Source of the DNA: Algoriphagus alkaliphilus
GTDB lineage: Bacteria; Bacteroidota; Bacteroidia; Cytophagales; Cyclobacteriaceae
Assembly: GCF_900103735.1 (NCBI RefSeq)
Contig: NZ_FMXE01000028.1
Span: 1-64,000 of the forward strand
DNA: 64,000 nucleotides
Direction of reading: 5' to 3'
This document shows positions 7,874 through 18,599 of this stretch, in pieces. Both the position numbers and the translations under genes were made by a program. Below the pieces are notes generated by a model, which was not told the DNA's origin, searched no databases, and saw only the letters and a list, made by a program, of their open reading frames with translations. Every line of letters starts with the position of its first letter. The stretch's first letter is position 1.

Positions 7874-10800
7874 CAGGTAATTGATTTAGCTATAGTAAAA
7901 TGAAATATACTTCCTTTTTGGTATTCTGATTCAACCCAGATTTCCCCTCCAAGTCCCTCCACGATCTTTTTCACGATGGCCAGCCCAATTCCTGTTCCTT
8001 CATATTCTTCTTTTCGATGAAGCCGCTGGAACAGGATAAATATTTTATCAAAATATTCTTCTTTTATACCTAAGCCATTGTCACTTACGGATATTTGCCA
8101 GCATCGGGGCAAGTCGATGGCAAGGATACTTATTTTTGGAGCCACATTTGGTTTAGAATACTTGAGCGCATTCCCGATCAGATTCTGAATGATCTGTGCA
8201 ATGCGAGGCCTAAATGTCCACAAGGTTTCAATTCCCCGGAACGTAATTTCGGCCTTCTTCTCTTGAATCAGCTTTTGTTGAAGTTGCTTGATTTCCTCTA
8301 TTACATGAGGCAATTGCACCCATTCCAACTGTGCGTTCTGTTTTCCCACACGTGAATACTCCAACAAGTCCAAAATGATCTGTCGCATGCGTACTGCCCC
8401 GTTTACGGCAAAATCAATGTATTGCAAGGCCTTTTCATCCAGTTGATTTTTGTATTTTCTTTCCAACAGCGAAAGGAAACTGGACACCATTCGAAGTGGT
8501 TCCTGAAGGTCATGGGATGCTACATAGGCAAACTGCTCCAATTCAGAATTGGAAATTGCGAGTTCTTTTGTTTGAAATTCGAGGCTTTGATTGAGTTCCT
8601 GAAGGGATTGCTCATACGCTTTTCGTTCGGTGATATCCATAATCAAGGAATCCCACACGATACTTCCATCAGATTGGCGTCTTGGAGTCCCTATTCCCTG
8701 ATGCCATCTGATTTTGCCATCAGGAGACAGATTTCTCCACTCACAACTCCAGTTATCCAAAGAGGTAGCCGAATCCATGATCGACTTTTGCAGGAGTTCC
8801 AAATCACCCGCAGGTATAATCTGCGACCAGACTTTACTGATATCCTCAACACAATCTCTCGGATCCAAACTCCAAATCAGTTTTGATCCTTGGCTTACAA
8901 ACCGCAGTTCATCGCTACCGTCCGTTCTTAAAACATATTGGAAGATTACCCCGGGAATATTATCCGAGACACTTTTGAGTCGGTCCTCGACTTGCTTGCG
9001 GTCGTGAATGTCCTGGATAGATCCAAAAATCCGGGTGCAAGTGCCCTCCACAAATTCTGCTTCACCGATTGACCTTACCCAGCGTTCATTTCCTTTGGCT
9101 GTGATGATGGGAACTTCAAAATCGAAATTTTCGCCCAATGTGATTGCATTTTGTACTTTCTCCTGTACAAACTGCCTATAATCTTCCCTGTAAAAGTCAA
9201 ATGCTTTCTCAAAATTCAGTAAAAAATCATCCGAAGTTTCAAAAATATCCTTTGTGATTTTTGACCAACTGTGTAAATCCTTGGTAAGATCCACTTCCCA
9301 TCCTCCCACTTTTGCCAATTTAGTAGCCGTGTCCAATAGATTCTCAAGTTTTCTAAACTCCGTCACATCCCTCCCATAGGCAAAGACATAGCCGTCTTGT
9401 CCATAAACATCAGAAGAATTCCAGGAGATATAGCGGTAATCGCCTGACTTGGCCCGGTATCTATTCGTGAAATTATTCGCCTTTAGATCGGCAGTAATGG
9501 TTTCCGAAAACTCATGAACCGTAGATTTGATGTCATCGGGATGCAAAAAGTATTCAAAGGGAACATGTGTCAACTCGTCCATCGTATACCCCAACAACTT
9601 ACAAAATGCCGGATTGACTTTGGTGAAATACCCGTTAGGTGAAGCGATAGCCAATATTTCCGGTGCACTCTCAAAGAAAAGCCGAAGCTCCTCTTCCTGT
9701 TGTTTTCGTTTGATTTCTTTACCCAGAAAGTCCTTGAGCGCATTCAAAATCAGGATGCTGTTTTGATCATGACCAAGATTTTTATCCGAAAACAAAATCA
9801 ATACACCCAATACCTGATCTCCGAAGATTACGGGAAGTCCAATTGCTGATCTATATCCATACTTTTTTGCCCCTTTTTTTCTAATAAACTCGCTATGGTC
9901 CTCCAGTTCTTCCCATAATTGATTTTCTGAAGATTTCCACACCTTGCCTGGAAGTCCTTCTCCAAGGGAAAGCCGCTCGAGAATCAAAGGATCTCCATAG
10001 AAACCTTGATGGCTTGGAATTTTCAAGTGATTGGCTGCCAGAATCAACCGAGAATTCTCAAGTCCTGAAAGCCAAAATTCTGCTGCGACATAGGCTCCCT
10101 TATCGGATAGCAGGCGAATTATTTCGGTCAGTAACTCCCCAAGGCTAGCCTGACCCTTGAAAATCTCCGTGACTTCCCGTTGAAGCTCCTTGCTGATTTG
10201 TTCGGTTTTAAGAACACTTTGGTCCCGCAGGGCTCCAATCATTCGAATTGGAGTACCATTTTCGTCCCGGATCATGTATCCGATTTCTCCTATGTAGGCA
10301 TAGGAACCGTCCGATTTCTTGATCCTAAACTCATTGGTCCATTTATTCTGGCTTGAATCTTTCAAAAACCCTTGCCATTGCTCCTCTTTTAACCCCACAT
10401 CATCAGGGTGCATCATCGCAACCCAATCGTCCAAGGTGAATGTTTTATGAGAAAAATCATGACCAAAAACTCTGAAAAAGCTTTCCCCCCAAGCAAAGCG
10501 ATTTTGAGCGACATCCCAGTCGAAAATAGCCTCATTGGTAGATTTGTTGATCAATTCGTAGCGCTCATTGTTAAGCCTGATTTTCTCCAAGTAGCCAAAC
10601 TTAGCCATGAGGATCGTCACCAGGGTGGATGTTCGCTCCAATACTTGCAGCTCTTTCTCCTCTATTGGTTTGGCATGTGGAAAATAATTGGCCAATGTGG
10701 CTACCACATTTCCTTCTGAATTAACTATTGGGAAAGACCAGCAGGCTCCAATTGAGAATTCCTTAGCTAAGTCACTATACTTCTCCCATCGTTTATCCAG

Positions 10801-13107
10801 AAATACATTCTCTACGATCACTTTTTGTTTTAAAAAAGCTGCAGTACCACAAGATCCTTGATTTTCACCAATCGGGAGCCCTTCCAGTATTTTCAACAAT
10901 TTCTTGTCAAGGGAAGGAGATACAAAGTTGGCCAGTTTTGAATTTTCAATTCTCATAATTGAAGCCTTCATCCCCGGCAGCAGCACTTCCAGATCACTGA
11001 GGTATTTAAAAAATAAATCTCTTTCCAAGGCATTTTCGGAAATACTTGCCTGCATTACCTCTCTTTCGATTTGATCCAACTTATTGTCAAAATGCTCCCG
11101 TGTCACATCTTTCAGTACTCCAACTACTCTCACCGGATTCCCCGACTCATCTCTCAACAGGATCGCCTTGTCTTTGACTTGGGCATACCGTCCATCGCCT
11201 TGGCGAAGCCTAAATTCACGCGTCCACACTTCCTTTCCCTTTTGACCAAGAATCACCCGGAAATCATGAATTACCTGATCTCGATCTTCGGGGTGAATCA
11301 ATGAATTAATTAAATCATTGTTGTGCTCTTCAGAACGTATTTCAATTCCAAAATTTTCCCGAAACCCGGCTGACAAAAAGAGATTTTTGGTTTGAGGATC
11401 AAAATCCCAAATACTTTCAGAACCTGCTCTTAAAACCAGTTCAAAGCGTTCATTGCTTGCCTTCAATTGATGTTGGACGGTAAGAACTTCGGTTACATCG
11501 ACCGAATTGATTACAATTCCCTGAATATCCGGATCAGCAAGGAGATTGGTGCCTACACTTTGAATCCAGCGCCAACCGTCTTTCTTATGCTTAAATCTAA
11601 ATGGACGGGATTTAACTTGCTTTTGATTCAGGATATTGGAGAATTCAGCCAAAACTCGGGATTGATCATCGGGGTGAATAAAATCAAAAGAATTTTTGCC
11701 CAATAGCTCTTCGACAGACAGTCCAAGATAGGAAGGATAGTTGGGGCTTAGGTAGTGATAATTCCCCTCCAAATCCAAAATACAAACCAGATCCGCACCT
11801 TCTTGCGCCAAGATCCTAAAAACCTTTTCACGCTGAATCAGCCTATTATTGGCCAAAACCTCCTCTGTTACATCTTTTAAATTATTAATGAATCCATTAA
11901 TCACAGGATCATGCAGCATGTTGGTGACCGTTGTTGCGAGATACCGCCAACTTCCATCCTTGTGGCGAACCCGCGTATTGGTGCCACTCATCGGAATTCC
12001 CGGATTTCCCAAAGCCTGTTGCTTTCGATTTACCAATTCTTCAAGATCATCCGGGTGAACCAAGGTGCTCAGACTCAGTTCCAGTCCCTCAGCCTCGGTA
12101 TATCCCAATATCCGTTGAATGGAGCCTGACACATAACTTGGCTTTCCGTCCAGGCCAAGTATTGCTATCGCATCATCGCTATTTTCGATGAGCTTTTTGA
12201 ACCGTTTTTCCCGAAGGTACAATTGTTCACTTGCGGTGACTTGGGCGGTGATATCGGTGTGAGTCCCAAACATCGTAAGCGGCTTACCTTCCTGGTCCCA
12301 ACTCATGATCTGCCCCCGATCTAGAATCCACACCCAATGCCCTTTTTTGTGCCTCATTCTCACCTCACATTCATAGAGTCCCTTTTGGGAATTGAGGTAT
12401 TGGTTGAGAATGTCATTGGAAGATGTTAAATCTTCAGGATGAACAAATTGATTTCTGGTATCCCGGTTGATTGTACCCAATTCCTCCAGTGTATATCCGA
12501 TCATTTCTGCCCAACCTCTGCTGTAGATCAACAGGTCTGAAGTAATATGCCATTCCCAGGTTCCTACTTGGGTGGCGTCAATGATATTCCAAAGTCGTTT
12601 ACGCTCTTCTTTAAGCCGGTTTTCTGTTTGGATGAGATCAAGTTTGTTTTTCTTGAGTTCACAAATTCTCACGACTTGATTGGCCAGAATTTGAAGCGAC
12701 TTCAGATTTTCACCAGAGAGTTCTCTCAGCTCATAATCCAGTACACAGAGTACCCCAAAAGGAATTCCCGAAGTGGAAGTCAGCGGGATTCCGGCATAAA
12801 AGACCACTCCTATCTGAGTGACTAAAGTATTTTCCTTAAACCGGGGGTCTTCTCGAGCATCCCTGATAATCATCACCTGATTTGGATTTAATAGCGCATG
12901 GCTACAAAAAGAATCCTCAAGTGCAATTTCTTTGAGATCTAAGCCATGTTGGGATTTGAAAAGCTGTTTTTCTGAATTCAGAATAGTGATCAGAGATGCA
13001 GGAACTTGGCAGATCGTGGAAGCCAGTGCCGTGACCTCATCAAATTCTTTCTCGGGCGCTTCAGCTAAAAGATCAAACAAATGAGGGGAAATTGTGTTAT
13101 TCTCCAT
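7873..13107 (-). CDS. Giant multi-PAS/GAF sensor histidine kinase
   Basis: 1744 aa, with no signal peptide or membrane segment, so probably cytoplasmic. An N-terminal GAF domain (about 20-155) is followed by about four PAS/PAC units (about 170-680), a second GAF (about 690-840), another PAS, a third GAF (about 990-1150), and about three more PAS units. The HisKA domain has the H-box YVASHDLQEPLRM with H1532, and HATPase_c has NLIGNALKYSKP, DNGLGI and GTGIGLAIVKKI. There is no receiver domain; phosphate probably goes to the coupled CheY-like protein. Many PAS units contain the HPDD and GxxxDIT/DVT features of PAS/PAC repeats. The signals sensed cannot be read from the sequence, and domain edges are approximate. 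Confidence 0.93.
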   Translation of the reverse strand: MENNTISPHLFDLLAEAPEKEFDEVTALASTICQVPASLITILNSEKQLFKSQHGLDLKEIALEDSFCSHALLNPNQVMIIRDAREDPRFKENTLVTQIGVVFYAGIPLTSTSGIPFGVLCVLDYELRELSGENLKSLQILANQVVRICELKKNKLDLIQTENRLKEERKRLWNIIDATQVGTWEWHITSDLLIYSRGWAEMIGYTLEELGTINRDTRNQFVHPEDLTSSNDILNQYLNSQKGLYECEVRMRHKKGHWVWILDRGQIMSWDQEGKPLTMFGTHTDITAQVTASEQLYLREKRFKKLIENSDDAIAILGLDGKPSYVSGSIQRILGYTEAEGLELSLSTLVHPDDLEELVNRKQQALGNPGIPMSGTNTRVRHKDGSWRYLATTVTNMLHDPVINGFINNLKDVTEEVLANNRLIQREKVFRILAQEGADLVCILDLEGNYHYLSPNYPSYLGLSVEELLGKNSFDFIHPDDQSRVLAEFSNILNQKQVKSRPFRFKHKKDGWRWIQSVGTNLLADPDIQGIVINSVDVTEVLTVQHQLKASNERFELVLRAGSESIWDFDPQTKNLFLSAGFRENFGIEIRSEEHNNDLINSLIHPEDRDQVIHDFRVILGQKGKEVWTREFRLRQGDGRYAQVKDKAILLRDESGNPVRVVGVLKDVTREHFDNKLDQIEREVMQASISENALERDLFFKYLSDLEVLLPGMKASIMRIENSKLANFVSPSLDKKLLKILEGLPIGENQGSCGTAAFLKQKVIVENVFLDKRWEKYSDLAKEFSIGACWSFPIVNSEGNVVATLANYFPHAKPIEEKELQVLERTSTLVTILMAKFGYLEKIRLNNERYELINKSTNEAIFDWDVAQNRFAWGESFFRVFGHDFSHKTFTLDDWVAMMHPDDVGLKEEQWQGFLKDSSQNKWTNEFRIKKSDGSYAYIGEIGYMIRDENGTPIRMIGALRDQSVLKTEQISKELQREVTEIFKGQASLGELLTEIIRLLSDKGAYVAAEFWLSGLENSRLILAANHLKIPSHQGFYGDPLILERLSLGEGLPGKVWKSSENQLWEELEDHSEFIRKKGAKKYGYRSAIGLPVIFGDQVLGVLILFSDKNLGHDQNSILILNALKDFLGKEIKRKQQEEELRLFFESAPEILAIASPNGYFTKVNPAFCKLLGYTMDELTHVPFEYFLHPDDIKSTVHEFSETITADLKANNFTNRYRAKSGDYRYISWNSSDVYGQDGYVFAYGRDVTEFRKLENLLDTATKLAKVGGWEVDLTKDLHSWSKITKDIFETSDDFLLNFEKAFDFYREDYRQFVQEKVQNAITLGENFDFEVPIITAKGNERWVRSIGEAEFVEGTCTRIFGSIQDIHDRKQVEDRLKSVSDNIPGVIFQYVLRTDGSDELRFVSQGSKLIWSLDPRDCVEDISKVWSQIIPAGDLELLQKSIMDSATSLDNWSCEWRNLSPDGKIRWHQGIGTPRRQSDGSIVWDSLIMDITERKAYEQSLQELNQSLEFQTKELAISNSELEQFAYVASHDLQEPLRMVSSFLSLLERKYKNQLDEKALQYIDFAVNGAVRMRQIILDLLEYSRVGKQNAQLEWVQLPHVIEEIKQLQQKLIQEKKAEITFRGIETLWTFRPRIAQIIQNLIGNALKYSKPNVAPKISILAIDLPRCWQISVSDNGLGIKEEYFDKIFILFQRLHRKEEYEGTGIGLAIVKKIVEGLGGEIWVESEYQKGSIFHFTIAKSIT

Positions 13108-13138
13108 TTTAGTAGGTTAAGGCAAAAAATATAATCTG

Positions 13139-13278
13139 TTTATCCGCTTTCTTACCAGTAGCCATAGGAAATAAGGATAGAAGTCCGATGAGACGAGCTG
13201 TGGACTGTGGACGGTCGTCTGTCGACGATTATCCGCTTTTTGCAATTTCAATTTTAGCAAACTGGTAGAATTGCGGAT
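13139..13278 (-). repeat. Dispersed intergenic repeat, copy 1 (inverted relative to copy 2 at 26881)
   Basis: The reverse complement of this stretch aligns with 26881-27015. Shared blocks are AATTCTRCCAGTT, AATCGTCSACAGACGAC, CACAGCTCG, CCTTATTT and GGTAAGAAAGCGGA. The central part contains inverted GTCGACAG/CTGTCGAC-like arms. It fills most of the 303-bp gap between the giant kinase and the GDPD gene. A 94-codon frame over it (13117-13401) merely translates the repeat. Confidence 0.6.
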
Positions 13279-13410
13279 AATCATAAAATATAATTTCGAT
13301 TTTACATCTGTATTTAGTGAAAATAAGAGATATCCCCAAACATTCTTACGGTAGAGGTATAAATACATTTGATTTGGAAAGGCAAGTATTCTTGTCTTCA
13401 ACTAACTGAC

Positions 13411-14223
13411 CTAGTTAATTTGGATTTTTTTGATTTCCGGATTTGGGGAGGCATCTTTTCCAAGGAGCACATTCAGGTAGCTTTGGGCGTGGATAGGCTG
13501 ATCAGTGTTGATGTAGTCGACACCCATTTCGTAGAATTCCTTCCATGCGGAATTATTGTCCGGTGAAGCCCAAAGCCGAACCGGTTTATTGAACGAATGG
13601 ACCAAATGGATGAACTCCAATAGTTTCTCCCTATCCGCTTCGCCCATACTACCTTCCCCATTCCAATTCGAAAATTGTCTAAAACTCAAACTGACCATCC
13701 CGATCCTTTCCCAAGGGAGGTCAGATGTTAAGGTTTTGCTCTGGTAATCAAAAAATACCCATTCAGGATACTTGGTGTAATCCTCCGGCTTCGGCCTGTT
13801 TCCTGAGATAATCAGTTTTAAACCTCCGGGATTTTGATTGGAGTAAAGGATTTCTTCAAAAGCTCGCGCATCTTTCACTACCTGATCCAGCGTACTGTAT
13901 CCTTCCGTTTTGCAATCTACGAGGAGGTGGAAATCAAACTTTTGGATCATCCCTTGTTCTACCGATTTCTGGATTGGCTCGAAGTAAAGCGAGCGAAGTG
14001 TCAGTTCGGATTTGATGCTGGCAGCCTCATGTGCGACCATCAATTGGTCGTTTTGCAAAATCACATCCACTTCGATGGATGCGGCACCAGCACCAAATGC
14101 TTCCCAAAAAGGGAGTTTTCGAAGGTAATCATTGTGGGAATGAAGCTTGAAATCCTGCTGGGAAAAACCCAAAACAGGAAAAAGAAAGGCGATCAGAAAA
14201 ATGAGTTTTTTAGAATTCTTCAT
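13411..14223 (-). CDS. Glycerophosphodiester phosphodiesterase-like exported protein
   Basis: 270 aa from the ATG at 14221-14223; a slightly longer TTG start is possible. The signal peptide is MKNSKKLIFLIAFLFPVLGF, cleaved before QQDF. The mature N-terminus carries HSHNDYLRKLPFWEAFGAGA, then IEVDV and a later DCKTEG, a pattern like the TIM-barrel GDPD/PI-PLC superfamily catalytic face (His, Glu, Asp). The end has MGVDYINTDQP, another GDPD-like motif. It would hydrolyse phosphodiesters in the periplasm or outside the cell; the substrate is unknown. It stands alone between two signalling genes and may feed phosphate scavenging together with the PhoD-like gene. Confidence 0.75.
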   Translation of the reverse strand: MKNSKKLIFLIAFLFPVLGFSQQDFKLHSHNDYLRKLPFWEAFGAGAASIEVDVILQNDQLMVAHEAASIKSELTLRSLYFEPIQKSVEQGMIQKFDFHLLVDCKTEGYSTLDQVVKDARAFEEILYSNQNPGGLKLIISGNRPKPEDYTKYPEWVFFDYQSKTLTSDLPWERIGMVSLSFRQFSNWNGEGSMGEADREKLLEFIHLVHSFNKPVRLWASPDNNSAWKEFYEMGVDYINTDQPIHAQSYLNVLLGKDASPNPEIKKIQIN

Positions 14224-14360
14224 ACTCAAAAATACCTTTATCCTATTAAAACCCGGGATTTATCAAGTGCATTTTCTCTCTTATTCAAATAAGATAAATC
14301 CTCGGATTGATCTATAGGCAAAGTATCGAAATACCTGGAATAGAATATTTGAAATTCTAC

Positions 14361-15632
14361 TCACCTAGGCAGTGAAACATAAAAAGTGGATCCTTGATCT
14401 TTTTCGGACTCTGCCCAGATTTTCCCTCGGTGTTTTTCTACAAACTCTTTGCAAAGAATCAATCCAAGGCCTGTCCCCTTTTCATTATTTGTACCTAAAG
14501 ATGTAATAGGAGTATCCGCGCTAAACAATTTTTTGATCTCGTCTGGGGACATCCCTACGCCATTGTCCTTTACACAAATGGTCAATGAATCGGCCGACGC
14601 TTTGGTATACACGGCAATTTCACCTCCCGGCATGGCAAACTTAAGCGCATTGGAAACCAAATTTCTTATGACAGTGGCAATCATATTTCTGTCAGCCGAA
14701 ATTATAATTTCCTCAGAAATGTCCATGTTAATCTTAATGTGCTTTTGAACGGCGATTTGGTCAAACAAAGCAAAGACTTCTGAAACGACATCTTTCAAAA
14801 AAAACGGCGTCGGATCATAGACGTGCCTTCCTGTTTGAGATTTTGCCCATTCCATCAAATTGAAAAGCAGATCCATTGCCCGCTTGGAAGAATTAAGGAT
14901 AACCCCTGCAATTTCCTCCACAGCCTCATAATCTTTGCTTTGCACTTCCATCATCAACAACTCGCTGTGTCCGATAATAGACGTAAATGGATTCTTTAAA
15001 TCATGTGCAATGATCGAAAAAAACATGTCCTTCTGTGAATTCAAAAGATTCAACTGCTTGACCACTTCCTCCAATTCGGACTCGGCCTTTTTGCGTTCGG
15101 TGATGTCCAGTATCGTCAGAAGGCAGTGGTCATCATGCTCCTCCTCAACTATAGCTGTCAATTGGGCAAATATGGATTTTTCATCACAGCCCAAGACCAG
15201 CATTTCGCTCATTTGTTTTGTTTTGCTTTTAAAAGTCTTTTTAAGGAAAAGATTGAAAGTGGAAAGTCCATTTTCGGGAATAAACAGTGCAAATGATTTT
15301 CCCTTAAGTAAAGCTCGCTCTTTTCCCAGCATTTTGGAACCGATGAGATTGAGATCGAGTATTATGCCCTCCCCAGAAAGTGTGAAATAGCCGATCGGTG
15401 CAAAATCGTAAAGGGAGGTGTATTTTTGAGCGATATATTCAGCTCTCCCACGCGCCAATTTCAGCTCTTCATTCTGAAGCTCCAATTCGATCTGAAAGAC
15501 TTCAAGCTCATGGACTGCTCTCAAAAGTTCGGCTTCAGTCAGGGCTGAATTAGGCTTTTGGGTTTTATTCTTTAAGATTGCTTCGGCTTTTTTACGAAGT
15601 AAATCAAACTCGGATTTAGTAGCGTAGTCCAT
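14361..15632 (-). CDS. PAS-domain sensor histidine kinase
   Basis: The ATG at 15630-15632 gives 423 aa (MDYATKSEFDLLRKKAEAIL), a familiar N-terminus of Bacteroidota PAS kinases; a GTG 99 bases upstream would give 456 aa. An N-terminal helical segment (about 1-70) leads to one PAS domain (about 75-190). The HisKA H-box is SIIAHDLKNPFTSIIGH, and HATPase_c shows RNLVSNALKFAMPGG, DNGVGM and GTGLGLILCKEFV. No membrane segments. It directly follows the CheB-CheR-PAS gene on the same strand, so the two probably form an operon. Confidence 0.9.
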   Translation of the reverse strand: MDYATKSEFDLLRKKAEAILKNKTQKPNSALTEAELLRAVHELEVFQIELELQNEELKLARGRAEYIAQKYTSLYDFAPIGYFTLSGEGIILDLNLIGSKMLGKERALLKGKSFALFIPENGLSTFNLFLKKTFKSKTKQMSEMLVLGCDEKSIFAQLTAIVEEEHDDHCLLTILDITERKKAESELEEVVKQLNLLNSQKDMFFSIIAHDLKNPFTSIIGHSELLMMEVQSKDYEAVEEIAGVILNSSKRAMDLLFNLMEWAKSQTGRHVYDPTPFFLKDVVSEVFALFDQIAVQKHIKINMDISEEIIISADRNMIATVIRNLVSNALKFAMPGGEIAVYTKASADSLTICVKDNGVGMSPDEIKKLFSADTPITSLGTNNEKGTGLGLILCKEFVEKHRGKIWAESEKDQGSTFYVSLPR

Positions 15633-15743
15633 AATATCATCTGTTTGAAACGCGAGCAATAAAGAATCACTTAGGAGAAGAGGATTATCGTTAAGGTAGA
15701 TATTGTTTTGGCTAAAACAAGAACTTGTCACTATTAAACCCGC

Positions 15744-18365
15744 TTACTTTCTCTCCTTCTTGTCTTTTCGGAGTTTGTCATTCAATTCTTTAAGCTTGAT
15801 TTCCAGAATCTTGGCATCAGTGACATCGGAGAATGTGATCACTACACCATCGATTTTATCCTCGAGTGTACGATAAGGCATAATCCGTATACTAAACCAT
15901 CGCTCATCTTTGGCTGAAGTGCAACTTTCTATAGTTTTCAATGATTCCAACACTTCTTTGACGTGTCGACCAAATTCGGGGTAGTCCAACTCAGTCACCA
16001 AGTCTGTAAAGGGCCGACCGATGTCACTTTTCCGGATTTTCACGATGCTTTGTGCATTGTCAGTGAAGCGACGGATGTTGATTTCTTTGTCCAGAAAGAG
16101 TGTGGCGATCTCCGTACTGTTGAGTAGATTTTTCATATCATCATTGGCACGGACAAAGTCATTTACTTTACTCTGCAATTCTATATTTACCGTTTGCAGT
16201 TCCTCATTCATGCTTTGCATTTCTTCTTTGGAAGTGGTCAGTTCTTCGTTTGTCGATTGCAATTCTTCATTGGTTGACTGAAGTTCCTCATTGGTTGATT
16301 TCAATTCTTCCTGAGAAGTCTGCATTTCTTCCCGGGTACTTTGGAGATCCTCATGGCTTCTTCTCAGTTGCTCATCCAACTCTTTAATTTTAAGAGAGGA
16401 TCGACTTTTACCTACACGACCTTTGCCAACAGCCTTTTCGACTGGAGTTTTCAACTCAGAAAACACAATGATCGTCAATCCTTTGACCGCTTCCGGGGCA
16501 TCGAGTCGCTGTACCGTTACGTCCACATAATTGTCGACACCGTTACTTTGGACTTTAGCATTTTTGATAAATACCGGAGATAAATCTCTATTGGCTTTTC
16601 GCAGTGCATCCGAAATTTCCTGATTCAATCCTTCCCGTATCATGGCATGGATGTTCATGTTTGCTTTACCGGCTGCCGGTTCGAGGTACTTTCCGGTGCG
16701 ACCGGTGATAAATAGGATATCTCCCCTATCATTGACCAATACACTCGATGGAGCAAATCGCTGCAGTAAGAGTTGTTCAGTTACCGTCTGAATGCTATCG
16801 AGTGCTTTTTGGGGAAGCTTTTTCTCTGATGTGAAATGTCTATTGCGAAAGAAAGCACTTGGAAAATCTGCCAACTCAGCGGAAGAAAGTGCAGAAGTGC
16901 GCTTATATATTTTTAATTTATTGTCAATTTCTCCAAAGCCTTCCGTAGAACTCCCAAGAGTTTCTGCCGTACCGAGAACCAAAATCCCATCCTGATTCAG
17001 ACTGTAATTAAACAGCGAAATCAGTTTTTTCTGTAAGTCGGGCTCCATATAGATCAGCATATTCCTGCAAGTCAGGATATCCAACTTGGTAAAAGGAGGA
17101 TCCTTGATGATATTTTGCGGAGCAAAAACAACCATCTCCCGAATTGAATTACTTATTCTATAACCACTTGACTCTACAGTAAAAAAACGGGCGAGTCGTT
17201 CAGGGGACACTTCTGCAGCGATGTTTTCCGGATAAATCCCCGACCGTGCCTTTTCTATGGCATCTTTATCCAAGTCTGTAGCAAATATCTGAAGTGAAAG
17301 CCCTCTTCCATTTTGGGATTTCTCCAGCACTTCCTTAAAAATCATCGCGAGTGAATAGGCTTCTTCCCCTGTAGAACAAGCCGTCACCCAAGCCCTAAAT
17401 ACATGCCGATTAGGGGCTTCTTTGATCATCTCCGGCAGCGTGCTGTCCTTCAGCTTTTCCCAAACCTCGGGATCTCTGAAGAAACTGGTCACACCAATGA
17501 GCAATTCTTTAAAGAGAATTTCTACTTCTGCCGGATTCTCTTGAAGAAATCTGACGTAGGCGTTTATTTTGTCAATCTGATGTACACCTTTTCTACGCTC
17601 AATTCGACGCAGCAAGGTGGTTTTTTTATAATGCGAAAAATCATGGCCTGATTGTTCCCGTAGTAAAATGATGATTTTGTCCAGATGACTTTTACTTTTT
17701 TCATCAATCGATTTGTCGGATCCGGCTTCCGGAGTTTGCCTGAGGATGGCCAGAAGTCTGCCCGGCAATTCAGTAGCCGGAGCTATGACATCTGCGATTA
17801 CCGCTTCCTTAGCACTGATTGGCATCCCATCGAATTTGGCGGATAGGGGGTCCTGAATCAATACCAATCCATTCTTTTCTTTGATTGCTTTTATCCCCTG
17901 CGTACCGTCACTTCCCATGCCGGACAGGATTACGCCTACACCATTTTGAAGGCGGTCAATTGCCAGTGATTTCATAAAGAAATCAATGGGTAGGCGGAGA
18001 CCTCGGGATTCGACAGGGACCAGCAGATGAAGATGTCCATTCAGGACGGATAAACTTTTATTGGGAGGAATGACATAAACGCAGTCAGGCTTCACCAAGA
18101 GCCCATCAGTAGCCTGCTGCACCTTCATTTGCGTAACCCGCTGCAGCAGCTCCGGTAAAATCCCCACGTGAGTGGGGTCAAGGTGCTGAATAACCACAAA
18201 GGCCAAACCTGTATCTGAAGGCATGTTGCTGAAAAACTGCTCCAAAGCCTCCAGACCGCCTGCCGAAGTGCCGATTGCCACAATGGGAAAAAGAGATTTG
18301 GCTGAATTTTTCTTTTCAGAGAGAACAGGGTCTTCGTTTGTTTTAGGGGTATTTTTCTTTTCCAT
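15744..18365 (-). CDS. CheB-CheR-PAS fusion protein
   Basis: 873 aa. The CheB methylesterase domain (about 27-210) has the Ser loop VAIGTSAGGLEAL, VVIQHLDPTH and ILSGMGSDGTQG, matching a Ser-His-Asp triad. The CheR methyltransferase domain (about 225-490) has WVTACSTGEEAYSLAM for SAM binding and LDILTCRNMLIYM. A Glu/Ser-rich coiled coil with short repeats (SLKIKELDEQLRRSHEDLQ, then repeated LKSTNEELQSTNEEL) spans about 650-735, and a PAS domain follows (about 740-860). No chemoreceptor or CheA is nearby, so this is probably a non-chemotaxis signalling protein. It is likely co-transcribed with the PAS kinase downstream. Confidence 0.93.
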   Translation of the reverse strand: MEKKNTPKTNEDPVLSEKKNSAKSLFPIVAIGTSAGGLEALEQFFSNMPSDTGLAFVVIQHLDPTHVGILPELLQRVTQMKVQQATDGLLVKPDCVYVIPPNKSLSVLNGHLHLLVPVESRGLRLPIDFFMKSLAIDRLQNGVGVILSGMGSDGTQGIKAIKEKNGLVLIQDPLSAKFDGMPISAKEAVIADVIAPATELPGRLLAILRQTPEAGSDKSIDEKSKSHLDKIIILLREQSGHDFSHYKKTTLLRRIERRKGVHQIDKINAYVRFLQENPAEVEILFKELLIGVTSFFRDPEVWEKLKDSTLPEMIKEAPNRHVFRAWVTACSTGEEAYSLAMIFKEVLEKSQNGRGLSLQIFATDLDKDAIEKARSGIYPENIAAEVSPERLARFFTVESSGYRISNSIREMVVFAPQNIIKDPPFTKLDILTCRNMLIYMEPDLQKKLISLFNYSLNQDGILVLGTAETLGSSTEGFGEIDNKLKIYKRTSALSSAELADFPSAFFRNRHFTSEKKLPQKALDSIQTVTEQLLLQRFAPSSVLVNDRGDILFITGRTGKYLEPAAGKANMNIHAMIREGLNQEISDALRKANRDLSPVFIKNAKVQSNGVDNYVDVTVQRLDAPEAVKGLTIIVFSELKTPVEKAVGKGRVGKSRSSLKIKELDEQLRRSHEDLQSTREEMQTSQEELKSTNEELQSTNEELQSTNEELTTSKEEMQSMNEELQTVNIELQSKVNDFVRANDDMKNLLNSTEIATLFLDKEINIRRFTDNAQSIVKIRKSDIGRPFTDLVTELDYPEFGRHVKEVLESLKTIESCTSAKDERWFSIRIMPYRTLEDKIDGVVITFSDVTDAKILEIKLKELNDKLRKDKKERK

Positions 18366-18599
18366 GATCCCGTACTTTTATAATAAATCTCAACTACTTC
18401 ATGAAGGTAGCTTTATTATCTCCAAATGGCTATTTCCAAAAAAGCTATGAATAAAAACCTTGGAATGAAGATTCCCAATAACTTCCAAACAGGCAACAAA
18501 CTTTCCAATAGTCTAAACTAGTGTAAGTTGGTCTGAGGATAGTTTTGAGTTGGAACCTAAATCCCAAACTAGTTTTAAGATTGTGTTAAGCTCAGGCAT

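Noticed and set aside
13117..13401. 94-codon frame on the minus strand between the giant kinase and the GDPD gene
   Set aside because: It translates the dispersed intergenic repeat (RRQTTVHSPQL) and has no protein-like composition.
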